Shown one piece after another: positions 1 to 12,748 of a stretch of 64,000 bases of DNA (the first letter of the stretch is position 1; every line of letters starts with the position of its first letter). The DNA comes from Sycobia sp. Sy_11 (Eukaryota > Arthropoda > Insecta > Hymenoptera > Epichrysomallidae): the NCBI GenBank assembly GCA_018907035.1, contig JACCIC010000015.1:3230001-3294000 (forward strand), read 5' to 3'. The notes beneath the pieces are model-generated. The model had not been told where the DNA came from and did no database searches. It saw only the letters and a list, made by a program, of their open reading frames with translations. The translations under genes were made by a program, and so were the position numbers.

Positions 1-503
1 TTTAACGGCGCGGACGTGCCCCACCCTGGTCCTTTTAAGAAAGAAATCGAAGCTTATACGTCAAGTTGTGAAAAAAAGTATACGGAAATATATAAATGTG
101 ATTCGGTTAAATATTAGGACTAACCTTTAGGAATTTTATGACAATCTTTACGTAAATAAATATAAATTATAAGTGGTTTTAATCCAACCAAGGTCGTGGT
201 GAGTTTCTACGTTAAAGTATGACGCAGTGTATTATTGGATTTTGTACTAGGTTGTATTGCAAATGTCATGCTTCGTAATTGCAAATGGTGGCATGCAATA
301 AAGTTGCACAAAAATGTTATTAGTACATAGTCTCGATATCTAACTCGGTAATATATAAAAATTTTAGAGTTTAATATACGATTTTGATTCTTCTGATTTA
401 AAACATGAATTTAAATAAATTTCATCTACCATATTATAAATTTATTCTATTTAGAAAGTATAATGAATGTATAAATCATGTTTAACTGACATCTATAATT
501 TGA

Positions 504-569
<66 letters not shown>

Positions 570-1210
570 TAAAATAACTAATTATTCAACGTAAATAAAT
601 ACAATTCCTTTATTATTAAATTACTTGGCAATGATGATTCCACGACTGGTTGATATTAAATTTATTTATTTCTTTATTTTAATATACATTTAAGGACAAT
701 TAAAAATATGGAACATTCAAAAGCATTGGAGAAAACAATTGATCTCAGAAATGATTATCATTAAAATACAAGATACTTTAATAAATATAAAGGAAGATAC
801 ACAGAATTTAAATAATCACTATATATCACTAAAAGAAATTCACTTCACAAAATAAATTCTTTTTTAAAAGAATGAATTTTTCTTAAAAGAAAAAAGTTAT
901 TTTTCTTCTTTTAACGATTTCAATTAATTCGGTACCATAAGGCTTTAACTTATTCACGAATCGTTAATAAATTTCAATTCTCTGTATTTTTGAATCTTGT
1001 ATAATTCATAATACTCTCAAATCGGTAGACAGTTGGCTCATTAAATTCTTTTCTTTCCATTTATTCCAACTTTTCTGTGCTTCTCCGACAGTATTTCGTG
1101 AAAACTGACAGATAAAAATGAGTGATAGTCAGTTTTTTTTGAAAGGCAGAATTTGATATTTTAATCACATTAATTGAACAACGTCAATTAATATAAGTTA
1201 CTTTACAAAT
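1..1210. other. AT-rich non-coding stretch
   Basis: No credible gene is visible. Stops are dense in all frames and composition is strongly AT-rich. A good donor-like string, GTG followed by GTGAGT, has its GT at 199-200 on the plus strand, but no convincing exon lies before it. A long TA tract interrupts the block and is listed separately. Confidence 0.6.
511..568. repeat. (TA)n microsatellite, about 29 units
   Basis: An uninterrupted TA dinucleotide run seen directly in the sequence. It is one of about fourteen long TA tracts in the window. Such tracts are prone to length polymorphism and assembly error. Confidence 0.97.
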
Positions 1211-1253
1211 TTTATTTATCGATCTATCCCTTCCCCAATTCATCGTTCGTTTT

Positions 1254-1565
1254 TTAAAGCGAACTACCTTGCTCAGTGGCATCTTTCTCTTCCCTTAACA
1301 GCAAAATACACCCCCGCTCCCTGCTAGGGGTGGGGCCAATGGCGTTTGTTTCGCGAAGTTGCACCATATAGCATAGCACTTCACGAAAAAAGGGGGGTAG
1401 GCGTAGCTGCTTTGACTCAACATCCTTCCAGCGGTTCTGCGACGAAGACGACCATCCCACTCCACGCTTCGACGTCTTAAGTTGTTCTTTATCCCCGACC
1501 AGCTCGAGAAGTTTCCTTGCTTTAGCTCGCGCAATTCGCTTTTGTGACGCGACCCTGTTTTCCAT
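1254..1565 (-). CDS. Possible small single-exon gene, unrecognised 103-residue protein
   Basis: An ATG-started frame on the minus strand encodes 103 residues with no low-complexity tract; the first third is rich in Lys and Arg (starting MENRVASQKRIARAKARK). The ATG has a favourable context (A before it, G after it). On the same strand a TATATA element lies about 85 bases upstream (1651-1660) and an AATAAA signal about 38 bases after the stop (1211-1216), giving a compact promoter-frame-polyA order. The block is markedly more GC-rich than its flanks. An AAG|GTAGTT donor-like string near the end means it could instead be one exon. I recognise no domain. A second frame overlaps it (1295-1534), so chance remains likely. 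Confidence 0.2.
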   Translation of the reverse strand: MENRVASQKRIARAKARKLLELVGDKEQLKTSKRGVGWSSSSQNRWKDVESKQLRLPPFFREVLCYMVQLRETNAIGPTPSRERGCILLLREEKDATEQGSSL

Positions 1566-1650
1566 TAAAACTAGCTACCGTCGTGCTCCGCATTCCTCAA
1601 GCGTATTTACGATGCCCGTATCCCTTTTTTCGCCGCGTGAAAACCGAGTC

Positions 1651-1660
1651 TATATAAGAA
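1651..1660. promoter_or_regulatory. TATA-box-like element
   Basis: TATATAAGAA on the plus strand, which also reads TTCTTATATA on the minus strand. For the minus strand it is at a plausible distance to place a start near 1620, upstream of the 103-residue frame. AT-rich DNA produces such strings by chance. Confidence 0.2.
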
Positions 1661-1763
1661 CTTTTCACCAGCTGTGGTGGTGTGGAACATAAAAATGAGG
1701 ACTCTGATTTCCAGCAGTTGTATCGATGCGCAAGAAAATAAATTGGCCGTCAGTCTGCATTCT

Positions 1764-1766
<3 letters not shown>

Positions 1767-1817
<51 letters not shown>
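1767..1817. repeat. (AC)n microsatellite, about 25 units
   Basis: An uninterrupted AC run. It creates a spurious His-Thr open frame on the plus strand, which is not a gene. Confidence 0.97.
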
Positions 1818-1826
<9 letters not shown>

Positions 1827-3540
1827 CATTTAGCCATAAAAACGAAACTTATAAGCTCCAAATTCACGTACCTCATAACCTATACAAACCCCAAGTACCG
1901 CAAATCCTAGGCTCACGATGTCCTTATCTACATAAATTTGAAACTATTGAAACATTGCCTGCACAAATACCTCGTCCATATTCCTCACCTTATACAACTA
2001 ACCTAAATTAGTCGATCATCCGAACCATGTAACATCCTAACCATCCTAAACACACCTTGCAGTCGTCTGTATTTAAATTAATCTTCCACTGTTTTTTAAA
2101 ATTTTCAGGAACTCTAGATTTGACAGATAATGGATTTAGATTCAGTTGTCAAAGTCAAGCTTAGGAAGTTAATATTTTCCAATTGAAATATGGATACATT
2201 TTATTGTCGTTATATAGATCTAATGGACATTAACAATACTAATAATAATACTTTTAGTGTCAATTTCTAGGCTGATGTGTTTTTTATCAGATACGATAAA
2301 TTATGCGAAAAACAAATTTATTTTGTCAATTTCATAGAAAGTTAATTGACAATCATGTTTCTGTCGGCGTGCTTATCGATTCATTCTGGCTGTTAATGGC
2401 AGTATTGTTTCGTTCTATGCTCTTGAACTTTAATTGGTTCTGCATTTCGATTAAGGGATTTGGAAAGTGGATTAGTTTCGAATGCGAAACAATTTTGATT
2501 TCTGCTGTTAGTTAATTGCTGTCTCTGTTTTCCTGCGATTTGTTTCGCAATTTCAAAATCGTACGTGACGTATATGTCTAAATAAAATCAAATCATGAAA
2601 ACTTTTATCTAGTGGACTTAGTAGATAAATTAATTGATTTTAAAATACATTGTTGATGGAATTTTTCTGAACTTCTGAAGCTTTTTTTTTATTAATCCAT
2701 ACTCTTATTTTGCTTATGCTTGCAAAGTTTCGAAGACGCCTTTCTTTTATCAATATTTTGCGTAGTACATTATTAGTTTCCAATATACTATATATATAGT
2801 TGATGAAAGTAATATTAAATTGTCATTCAACAATAACTTTTTTCTTTACTATCAATTTTTAATTTCTATTACTGTCAAAAGAAATTAAAAATTGTGTGGC
2901 AAAAATTTTCGAAGCATTGAGTAAATAACCGTCAAATTGATTCGTATTTTTATGGATATTTCGTACATATTTTAAATGTCATTTTAATTATATTTCTATC
3001 GTATTGTAAACGTGCCAAAGTAAAATTTTATTTTTTAAACGAGAGGTTGGATCTTGTTCAATTTCGTTAATATTTGAAACATACGGTATGTTATGATTTC
3101 CCAGCGATATATTCACATTTTTGACATACCATTGGAATGTTTTAAATTTAATATAATACAGTTATAAAATATTTCAAAAATTCTTTTTGACATTGTCAAA
3201 GCATATTCTTCTAAGCTCTATTCTTCTAAGCCTCAGGAATAGCAAAAAGAGTGCTACTATAATATTTTTTCTTGAAAATTGGTGATGAATCTAACTAGTA
3301 TTTCAGACTTTCCTAGATAAAAATTCAATTTATTTATTAAATCATATTGTACATAATGAAAGTTTATGACTTAAATTAAAAAAAAATTCAGCTTTTAATT
3401 AAAAATGTAGAAAATTGCGAAAATTAAATAGTTTCCTCGGTTTCACGCACAAATTTCGTAAAAACGTTTATACCAATTAATTTTACTAATTAATCACGAT
3501 TAAAATAAAAATTCTTCTACGTTATCATTTCTCTGCTCCC
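1818..3540. other. AT-rich non-coding stretch
   Basis: No gene is visible. A moderate acceptor (TTTTAAAATTTTCAG, AG at 2107-2108) is followed by 16 codons open to a stop near 2157 and an AATAAA at 2581. This could be a terminal exon but is not convincing in such AT-rich DNA. Confidence 0.5.
3204..3231. repeat. Short tandem duplication, 15-base unit
   Basis: TATTCTTCTAAGCTC at 3204-3218 is followed at once by a nearly complete second copy. It looks like a small slippage duplication. Confidence 0.8.
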
Positions 3541-3702
3541 GGCATCGGCCAATGCTGCCGTTTATTCTCCTCTCCCTTTTCGCTTCACGTACTCAGACAA
3601 GAAATTCACAAACGTATAGATGGGCGTGGGCCGAACGGTAAATAGGCTGAAATAATAATAGGAAATACCGAATGTCACCCAGGGACGTGAATCGCGTGCG
3701 AC

Positions 3703-3726
3703 GCGCATGCGGGCGGAGTATATAAG
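3703..3726 (+). promoter_or_regulatory. NRF1/Ewg-like site next to a TATA box
   Basis: GCGCATGCGG (3703-3712) is close to the NRF1/Ewg palindrome GCGCATGCGC. It sits 6 bases upstream of TATATAAG (3719-3726), inside a short GC-rich island in AT-rich DNA. Transcription would start near 3750 going right, but no coding exon follows; TA and CA repeats do. Promoter function is inference. Confidence 0.3.
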
Positions 3727-3766
3727 AAACTCCGATGATGAGTGCGACGTGCTTTTATATGCGGAT

Positions 3767-3771
<5 letters not shown>

Positions 3772-3826
<55 letters not shown>
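3772..3826. repeat. (TA)n microsatellite
   Basis: An uninterrupted run of about 27 TA units, directly after the promoter-like element. Confidence 0.97.
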
Positions 3827-3961
3827 CTATAAATTATTCCCTCGTAGGGAGCGAAAAAGAGACGACACGATAATCAGGCCTTTATCCCTGCGCCACAAGA
3901 GACGTCGCGGTGCTTTGTCAATCTTCTTTCTCTGGTCTTTATATATGCATAGATATATGCA

Positions 3962-3970
3962 CGCGCGCGC

Positions 3971-4010
<40 letters not shown>
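3962..4010. repeat. Compound (CG)n-(CA)n microsatellite
   Basis: Five CG units run, after a short AA break, into about 18 AC units. Alternating purine-pyrimidine DNA of this kind can adopt Z-DNA. Confidence 0.95.
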
Positions 4011-4012
<2 letters not shown>

Positions 4013-4403
4013 CACTTTTCATAATGGCTCTCTGAGAGGTGATGATTTAGTTGATAATGATATAATAAACTTAAGCTTATAACTAATGGACGTAGTTGTG
4101 AGTACTTTTTACATTTCTATAGTGCCGCGTAAACCTAATTGTAAGTTGTCCTTTGAACCTCGCGCTTTTATAATCATTGATGCATTTTCCGCGCTAATTC
4201 TATCATTTGAAACTCCCGAATAGAGTGTACCTCGTCTCGTTTCTGCGCTAAGGAAAATTCAAAATTTAAATGCTTTTATAAAGTGCGAGGGAGTCGGATA
4301 TAATTTACTTTACGCGAAAATTACAGATGATAAAAATGGAATCAAAATTAAACTATCACAGTATTAGTCGATAAATATATATCTATATCTATTTGTATAT
4401 ATC

Positions 4404-4428
4404 TGTGTGTGTGTGTGTGTGTGTGTGT
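4404..4428. repeat. (TG)n microsatellite
   Basis: About 12 TG units, preceded by degenerate TATC/TATA sequence. Confidence 0.95.
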
Positions 4429-4585
4429 AGATGTACCCACTTAAAACATGGATTTCATCTCCTGCAATAATAAAAGTGTCGATAAAAAAGACATTTACGC
4501 CTGAACGTTTCTTTACTGCTGGAAATCATTCCAGCCGGTCGGTTAGTCAGGAATTTTTGTCGATCGTCAATCTGTTGAAATAAAA

Positions 4586-4594
4586 AGATGGCGC
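4586..4594 (+). promoter_or_regulatory. CTCF-like core AGATGGCGC
   Basis: The 9-base core matches the AGRTGGCGC core known for insect CTCF, but the upstream half of the vertebrate-type consensus is poor here (taaaa). Chance is likely for a 9-mer. Confidence 0.2.
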
Positions 4595-4615
4595 TGTGGA
4601 TATATTTAATATATT

Positions 4616-4618
<3 letters not shown>

Positions 4619-4660
<42 letters not shown>
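4619..4660. repeat. (AT)n microsatellite
   Basis: An uninterrupted run of about 21 AT units. The Tyr-Ile frame over it is an artefact. Confidence 0.97.
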
Positions 4661-4667
<7 letters not shown>

Positions 4668-5294
4668 TAATTTTTATAAAGTTACAGATGATTGTGGGCC
4701 TTTTAAATAATTAGAGAAATTCATTCGATAATTATATGTCATTGTAAAAATCAAGGAGCCACGTATTAAATATTCAAAGTGTACCAATTATCAATTTCGT
4801 GTATGTTTACATTTTAGATTTAACATTAAGTGCTATAAAAAAGAAATTATAATATCAGTGCTATTATATTCATTGCACTGCACATTTTTCCTGTATAATA
4901 ATATTCTGCTCGACATATTCTATTATCAATTTGTATATATATTGAGAATGAATAAGATATGAAAGCTTTGATAAATCGTACAATCTTCCTCCCCTGGCAC
5001 TTTGATAATTTTTATTTGTAATGAAGTTGCTCGAAGAACGCATTAAAGTTAATAGAACCCCATTTGCTAATAAAATACTCAATTAAAGTAGAGATTATTT
5101 AAATGAACTACATTTTCATTGAATCGTCTTTTTAATAATTTAATTAAGTGGCTCGTTCGCATTTATTCCCCGTTCTCGCATCGTAAATTCATTTGAACTT
5201 AAAAAAAGATAAAAGTCGATGATTAGAGTAAGCTGCTGGAACTCGGTGATATTATATTCATGTAGAAAAATTCTCAGAAATTATTCCCCCGCGC

Positions 5295-5308
5295 CTCGGT
5301 ATACCGAG
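5295..5308. other. Perfect 14-base palindrome
   Basis: CTCGGTATACCGAG is fully self-complementary. It is long for chance at this composition. It could be a dimeric factor site or nothing. Confidence 0.7.
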
Positions 5309-5345
5309 AGACTTCCCGAGCTTTCCCAGCCGTGTCCGTTCGCAG

Positions 5346-5411
5346 AACGATTTAACTTCCACTTTTGCTCGAAAATTCAAGTTGGCAGTAAGCCTCTTTT
5401 TCGATGCGCAG
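5346..5411 (+). other. Weak splice-bounded candidate exon
   Basis: An acceptor-like string ending CCGTTCGCAG precedes 66 bases, open in one frame, that end in CAG before GTAAAT. The same end, preceded by CTCTTTTTCGATGCGCAG, also resembles an acceptor abutting a donor. No protein family is recognised. Confidence 0.12.
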
Positions 5412-5838
5412 GTAAATTATTCGGGCGAGGGCGGCGGTTGGAGGGGCGGAGTTCAAGCGTCAGACGATAGAAAGTTCCATATAGTATATGTTCATGCTTT
5501 ATCTGTGGATTCGCTGAACTTATGTAAAATTCAATTAGCACAGCGAATCGATCGATGAAAACTCTGTAAGGATTTCGCGAGAAGCAATACTTTCCTTTTT
5601 AACTCTGAGTAAAAAAGAAGGCAAAAAAGATATGGTGAAAATACAAAAAAAAAAAAAACAAACCAACAAAAAACATACACACACCCCTTATATTAGAAAA
5701 TCTAGAGATAAAGTCGATTAGTTGAAATTGTTTTTTCTCCCCCTCCCCCCTTATTTTTTTCTGGGCGCCGAAAACATACGAGCGCGCGCATTTCTTGCCT
5801 CTGGGATCTGAGTTTAATTAAGGCGAGGGTGGCGGGCG

Positions 5839-5849
5839 AAGATGGCGGC
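5839..5849 (+). promoter_or_regulatory. YY1/Pho-like AAGATGGCGGC
   Basis: This exact string is the classic YY1 element found at many animal promoters. The ATG inside it opens a 63-codon frame (5842-6033) that I do not recognise and do not call a gene. Confidence 0.25.
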
Positions 5850-6033
5850 GGACGGGATCGACCCGAATTTCGAGAGCAACGCATGTAGCGTGTCTAATAT
5901 AACAAAGCTATACGTTTGCCTACCGGAGAACATTTTCAATGTCTTAAAATGCATATATTGCTGGAACAAGGCAACAAAATGGTGGAAAACTCGGGGCGAC
6001 GTCAGAGGAAAAGTAATACGCAGCATTGAATGA

Positions 6034-7985
6034 GAAGAAGGTGGCGAGAAACAATTTTTTCAGCTGTTAAAAATAATATTAGTCCAACGTCTTGGCGTCT
6101 CGTTATATCAGCTATGGAGAGTCCCATACATTTTTTAATTATTTATAGCAATGTAACAAGCAGCAAAAACTTTTCACGACTCTAAGCACTTAAATTTTAT
6201 CTTTGAACTCGACATTAAATTTTTTGGATACAAAGATTATAAGGAGAAACTGATAAATTAATTACAGACTGTTTCCAAAAAACATATTTCTTCGCAATGA
6301 ACTATTAACTTCCAATTTGATCGTACTACAGAACAAAAAATGAATATTATTTCAAATTTGATTGATAGGTCAATTTTACATTTTGACTTATGGAAGCAAC
6401 TCTTTTACATATTGACAACGTTATAAATTTTTTTCAATAAACGGATGAAGGAGAAATAAAGTTTACAGACTTTTCTAAAGACAATAATAATATTATCACC
6501 TCTTTTAAATTAGCTTTTGATAAAATTATTTGAAAAATTTTCACAAAATGTTTAACAGTGGTAAATAAGAATTCTTATTCACGTAATTTAGAATTACTTA
6601 TTTAATTGGTAAATAGGCAATGAGGATATTTCTGTTGTTCTACAAAAAAAAATAGTTAAATAATTTTCATAAAAAATTTGGTTTTATTATCCAAATTATC
6701 TGCTCAGCTTGTCCTGCGACATAGATGCGTCAAACAAAGCGATTATTTGAATCTGAAATTAAAGAGCATAAAAAATATATAATAATAATTCCATTCACAT
6801 TCAATTCATGATAAACATAATATAGATTGGGATAATGTAAAAAGTTTAGATGGGGAATTCAATTATAATCAAAGTTGTATGTCTGAAATGTTACATATAC
6901 AATTAAATCATCAGTTTATTAATATGTAAGTAGACACGTAACTACTGAATTCGCAAAATAATCGTCTTAAGCAGAGACACTAAATAAGTATAAGATTAAA
7001 CTCTAATATCAAATACTTGTAAACGATCTTTCTCTGTTATACGTGTGAGTTTGATACTACTATAGCTATCCTACAGCTTCGTGTATTATCATTTAATGTA
7101 GTATTTATATTTAAAATTGTGTATTATTATTAATTCCTATTTCTATAAATCAATGTAAATTCTGTTATTTATTTTACGATCTTCATTCAGGCTTGAAGAG
7201 GATAGTAAGTAATAATTATCGAAACGTTGTAACGAATGTATATTGCAATTTATTGATGCCCTCAAAAAGAAGCATTTTTCGTATTTTCTATCCTTTAATT
7301 TTAATTATTTATTTTTTTATTTTGAAACATTTCATGATTGAAATTGAAGATATTCGAATGTATACCATAAAATATATCAAGATCTTGACTATATTCTCTT
7401 AAAGAAAAACTAGAAGAAGAAGTTATGAATCTCACAGTACAATGATTGAAATATGAATTCTCCATTCAATCAGGTTTTTCACCTTACACTTTAATAATAA
7501 TTTCTGATTTTGGTTGTAATTTTATTTATATAACGTTTTAAGAGGAAACAGCTTATGACTTTCGTTAAAAATCATGATTTCGGCGTGAGTTCCAAAGGAT
7601 TCCGCATAAAGCAACTTTTAGAAGTTTTTAAAAAAAAAAAAAATCTTATGAACTTCAAAATGCAGTCCAGTAGGTGTCCCAGCCGCTTATTCTATGAAAC
7701 GCTATATATACAGTGCATATTCATTTCCAAAATTAGGTTTGTTTAAGTTTCTTTATACATACGCTATATAAAATATTATGACTTCATATTGCTAGTGAGT
7801 TGATGCTTGCCACCAAGCGGTCGCCTCGGAACTAATCTCCTCGACGGCCAGTCGACGCGCAAATAAAAAATGTGGCTTGAGTAAAAATTCTAAAGTAGAC
7901 TTCGAGACCGTATACAGATGTATAAATACATAACGACCTCGCGGCAATTCTCACTTTATCATCAATGCCACGCATCGATAGAACT
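6034..7985. other. AT-rich non-coding stretch
   Basis: Nothing gene-like is visible on either strand. Stops are dense and no structured repeat stands out beyond short A and T runs. Confidence 0.65.
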
Positions 7986-7986
7986 C

Positions 7987-8010
7987 GGGGGACGAGGGGG
8001 TGGGGGGGGG
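7987..8010 (+). other. G-quadruplex motif
   Basis: G5-ACGA-G5-T-G9 provides four G tracts with short loops on the plus strand. Confidence 0.6.
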
Positions 8011-8370
8011 TGCGCGATCCACTGAAGAACCGCGGAGAATTTCAAAGGAGCGCGAACGCGGCACGGGAATGGGAGAGGGGGATACGCTGAATAAATACTC
8101 GGGCGCACACCTTTGCTCGATAATTAAATTCCCGCCTCCGCGTCGTTGTCGGCTCCGGTGGACGGGAGGGGCGGCACGGGGATTTTCTCAAAGCGGGTCT
8201 TTTCTTCAAGCCGGTGCAGGGCAGGGCGCTTTTCCGCTCGGCGTGGTCTGTTTTTCTCTTATGCGGTGCATCAGTTGCCGCTGGAAGCCGAAGCGTTTTT
8301 TTCTTGTTGTCGTTGTTGTTGCTGTTGTTGCTGTTCTTAATGCCGTCGGTCGTTGGAGGTTCGAATAAGG
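8011..8370. other. GC-rich block with a GTT/GCT-rich tract
   Basis: A CpG-dense block ends in a degenerate trinucleotide tract (8305-8335, GTTGTTGTTGCT type). Open frames on both strands here reflect composition, not conserved protein. Confidence 0.5.
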
Positions 8371-10119
8371 CGAATTCTTAATTTTCCTCCTTTTTTTTTC
8401 TCCTCTGCTTAAGCAAAAGAGAATTAAAAGAGTACTCCGTGACATTTTTGCGTCGATGCTATTTAAAGAGGAGCTTAATGTAATGTTCGTTTACTTTTTT
8501 TCCCTCCCTCAAGTTTACCAGACGCTGAGCAATATTGGTGGAATACGGCTTTAAAAGCGTTTCAAACGTTTTCTTATGGTATACGATATTACTCTACTAC
8601 CATTCGCGTTTATAATAATACGCATTAAGAATTTTATATTACAATAATTTTAATTGCAAAAAGAATAATAATGCTTAGTATACCATTACTTTTTATAGCT
8701 ATTATGAGCTAGAAGAGATCATATCTATTAATAATACTTTTGCTATCTCATAAAAATGAGTCAGCAAATGTTTAAATTAACCCTTATTTACTGTCTTCGG
8801 TCACGATCATCATTTACTCTAGGGAAATCAGGCTTGCAGCAAATACACCTTATTTTTTATTAGTCTGGAGATCATACAATTCTTCTATTATGCTCAAATT
8901 CTGAAGTTCTTGTGGAGCAAAATAAGTTCTTGATATTTTTCAAAATATTCAGCAAGCGCGTATATTTGTTCGGTGTTTCATCTGGGACAATATCTTCGAG
9001 ATCGCTTTAATAAATTTAAAATCTGCCTTGCCTCCGTTAGTTTCTAAACAATGTAATAATAAAATGGTATTGGATTTTTGGGCAAGCTCCGTGCTGCTCC
9101 TATAAGAAATTGATAAATTTAAAAGTTAATATATTCTTTCCAATACACTTTCGTATAGCATTTGAAATATTAATGCAGTGAAAAGAATCATATAGGCTTA
9201 ATAAAAAAAAATAAAAAGAAATGCTTGCCACGAATCATATTTTCAGGCTTTTATGAAAAATTAACGTCCAAATTAATTATAACCTGACAAGAGTTACGGG
9301 GCAGTTATTTTAATCTGTTCTAGACGGAATAACCCGAATGATGGAGCACTGCTACGGTGCAAAGAATTAGTTTTGTGTTGAGCACGCGCGATGCAGAACA
9401 ATTGACGGCCGACACGAATTAATAATAATTTTATTTAATAATGACAATGCAAAAAGTATCGTTAAAATAATTTGAATATTTGAGCTTTGTCTGGCTTTGG
9501 TTAGAATCAGCGAAGAAAACTGACTAATTCAAACACAAAAAGCCTTCAAATCATCCAAATAGTAATAAAAATTATACAATTTTTTTATTAGAATATAACT
9601 TAATTCCAGTGAATCTCTGTATTATTTGTCAATTTATTTCCAAAATGTTGAATTTGCTTTTACAGTTGCGTTCTTCATTTGTATAAAAGCTTTATTTTCC
9701 CAAGGATAGTAGAAATAATAAAACAAACAATTAAAACAATACGTCCGGTCGAATGATGCAAATAAACATTCGAATGCAATTGACTTATATATATATATAT
9801 TTAATATACCAGGCAAATAGGTTTCTTTCCTACCCATTCGAAATTCTTTCGTTAAAACGCCCAAATGTCGCGTGCGCGTATATAATGCTCCCCAGTTCTT
9901 ATATTTATCATAATCGTGTTCGCACGTATAAGAAACGCCGCTGTAATAAATCATAGGTATAATTTCTTGATTTTCATGTGGTCAAGATGAATATTGTAAA
10001 TTCTACTAATTACATATATTAGCACGTATTGAATTCAAAGATAAATAAAATAATCTCTCTTTGATTAAGAATTTTTGTTAGACATAAATTTATTTGCATG
10101 ATTCGAACTGGTGTTCCAA

Positions 10120-10123
<4 letters not shown>
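8371..10123. other. AT-rich non-coding stretch
   Basis: No recognisable gene. An ATG-started 106-codon minus-strand frame (9634-9954) crosses a short TA repeat and has no recognisable domain, so it is not called. Confidence 0.55.

Positions 10124-10169
<46 letters not shown>
10124..10169. repeat. (CA)n microsatellite
   Basis: An uninterrupted run of about 23 CA units. Confidence 0.97.
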
Positions 10170-10173
<4 letters not shown>

Positions 10174-12698
10174 AAGGAATGATATATGCGTAAATTCAAC
10201 AGGCTTTTATTAAGGTTGAAAAAATAAAGCATTAAATATTAATTGATCGATTGTTTTTATTAAATAGGATAATCAAAAAGGCTCCAATCTCTAATATAGA
10301 TATAAAAGAAGAATTATATTTAACAGATATCATATTTTCTAGAATAAAATAGAGATATCACATCGTAGTGTTGAATTATATCCAACGTTATTTATCAATG
10401 AATCAGTTCAATTTAAATTATATTTTCTTCGATAAAAATTCTTATAAAAACTTCGGATTTGAAAAACAAAAAAGAAAGTAAGAAACTTCGATGTTAAAAT
10501 ATGTATAATTCTAGTAATTCTATTGAAGATTAGTACAATTTCAAACATTAGCCCAAGATAAAGCAAGATTTTTCACATGCGAATAATAAAAGTTAGCTAT
10601 ACGTGACTTTGTCCCATATCGTTACCATATAAAAGCTCAGGATTTTATCTTCCAACGACCCTTAGGAATTTTTATTAGTCACCGAGAGCCTAGAGTACAA
10701 AAAAGAAATTTGAGTTAATTAACCAAAACCAAAAAAGGAAACTGATATTGAGGATAATCTCTTAAGACCTCTTTAATTATCATCATCGGATAATTCGGAT
10801 AATTCGAAATCACAATTGGACGTGTCTGATTAAATTCCGATCCTCGTGTGTATCTATGATTTCTTCTTTTTTTTCTCTAGAGAATCGCGTTCGTTTCCAA
10901 GCAATTCAGGATTGCAGTCTTTTTTTCCTTCCTGACAGCCCATACATCTTCGGCGCAATAATTAAGTTGGCCCGGGGCGAGGGGGGGGGGTGAAGTGCAT
11001 TATTTCCGGTGGCTCCGAGGATGATCCGCGATTTACAACGGATGGCCATCGGAATGGGAGGGAGGGGCGGGCGGTGGAGGAGATGGGAAAAAGATTACAT
11101 TATCGGCTATTTTTTTTTTTTTTGTTCGTCCAAGCTTAGAAGCGATTACGCTACCCGTAAAATCGGATATTTCCTGTTCTCCTCGCTAACGAGTCGATTA
11201 GGGTGTAGCGGCATTGGCCGTAGAAACGGCGCGGCGCGCGAACAGGCGGAAGCGAACGCTCGCGCGCGCGGGATTGCGAAATGAATTTCATGATTTAAGG
11301 ATCATGGCTTTCGAGGATTTTAATTTATTGATGACCATTCTCCGGGCATAAAATGATTAATTTTGCACGAGGAGCCGCGATTATATGCTTCGTGCGTATG
11401 CCGCCTACGTGTGCTTTCAATACGGTTTTCGAGATTTACAAGCGGAGAAGCGAATGGGTATGAAGAATCTTTATTATAAAATCGAACGACGGAATTGGGT
11501 CGATTCTGAAAGATTTTTAATATTTTAAATTATGCACATTTGGTTATTTCTATAATTGTAAATGCTTGTACTGCAGTCAAGAAACAAATTTTAAAACAAA
11601 AAATTCGAATATCGTAATTTCCAGTTTTTGACTAAACATGATAATTATTAACTGAAAACATCGTTTAACATAAGATGCGTATTTTAAAAATTTTAATTAG
11701 TGCGTTCAGGTATTGTGTTCACTCATATTTTATATCAGATTTCATATAGTTTCAGTATTGGATGATTTTATAATGAGTTTGTATAATGAAGGATTTTCCA
11801 ATGGCTTCGCATCAAATTAAAATTACCAATTCACTTTCCAGATCTATAATTTAGTGATTGTGCGGAATCCATACGCGCTTCTAGAAATATTTATTACTTT
11901 CGGCTTAAAAATTCATATCCCAAATAAAAATTTATCTTCAAAGCTCACAAAGCGCTCTATTAAAACGTATAAATAAGATTCTTATGCACAACGGCATTAG
12001 TTACAAGTACTATAGATAAATGGCGCAAACTCCTTTCATGCTAAAATTCATCAGCAAACATTATAAAATGAAAATTAAATAACGTGATTTTATGTAATTT
12101 TATGTAACTTTTCACAGACGTTAACTACGATTTTATTACACGCAGTACTAATATTATACGCGTAATAAAAGAAAATTCTAATGAATTGGATTTACCTATT
12201 AAGAAATAAAGTCGATTCGGACTTGATTATAGACATATCAAATGCAAGCGCTTTTCTATTTACAGATTGCGGCATTTGATAAAAAGTTAAAACGGTATAA
12301 TCTAAAGGCAGATCGAAGCGAAAGAGTCTTGGCGTAAAAAAGCAAACAGTTTTCCTACGCGAATCTCATACAAATTGAAAAGTTCGCGCGACACTTACGC
12401 GAGAAACTTTTATTCAAGAATCGAGCCGACTTACCATCTCGATGGATCTCGATAAGTTTCCCCTGTACAACGCTTCGCGGTATGTAGTTAAAAATTTATC
12501 ATGCTTGCACTCGAAGCTTTTCCCAGCCTTCGTATGTACTTTGCTCTACTTGCCCCCTCCCCCTTCCTCCGCACACACAGATCTATACCGTGATAAATCA
12601 GTAGCAGGCGCGGCATAATTGCTTTTCGATACTTGTCGGGGCGATATTTTCTCGCTCGCGTTCAGACTCTGCATTTCGGAGAAAAACTTTTCGGCGCT

Positions 12699-12701
<3 letters not shown>
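10170..12701. other. Non-coding, AT-rich with one GC block
   Basis: 10170-10900 is AT-rich and empty. 10960-11283 is a CpG-dense block with a ten-base G run and a T run (open frame not credible). 11290-12700 is mixed. On the minus strand, ATG|GTAAGT at 12429-12437 is a good donor string without a convincing exon. Confidence 0.5.

Positions 12702-12745
<44 letters not shown>
12702..12745. repeat. (AT)n microsatellite
   Basis: An uninterrupted run of about 22 AT units. Confidence 0.97.

Positions 12746-12748
<3 letters not shown>

Larger units (their letters stand above)
4661..5838. other. Non-coding stretch, AT-rich then mixed
   Basis: 4661-5150 is AT-rich and empty. 5150-5480 is GC-balanced and holds a palindrome and a weak candidate exon, both listed separately. 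5645-5760 has an A run and a C/T-rich run. No recognisable gene. Confidence 0.5.

Noticed and set aside
3735..4082. 115-codon frame with poly Tyr-Ile and His-Thr
   Set aside because: It is the translation of a TA and a CA microsatellite.
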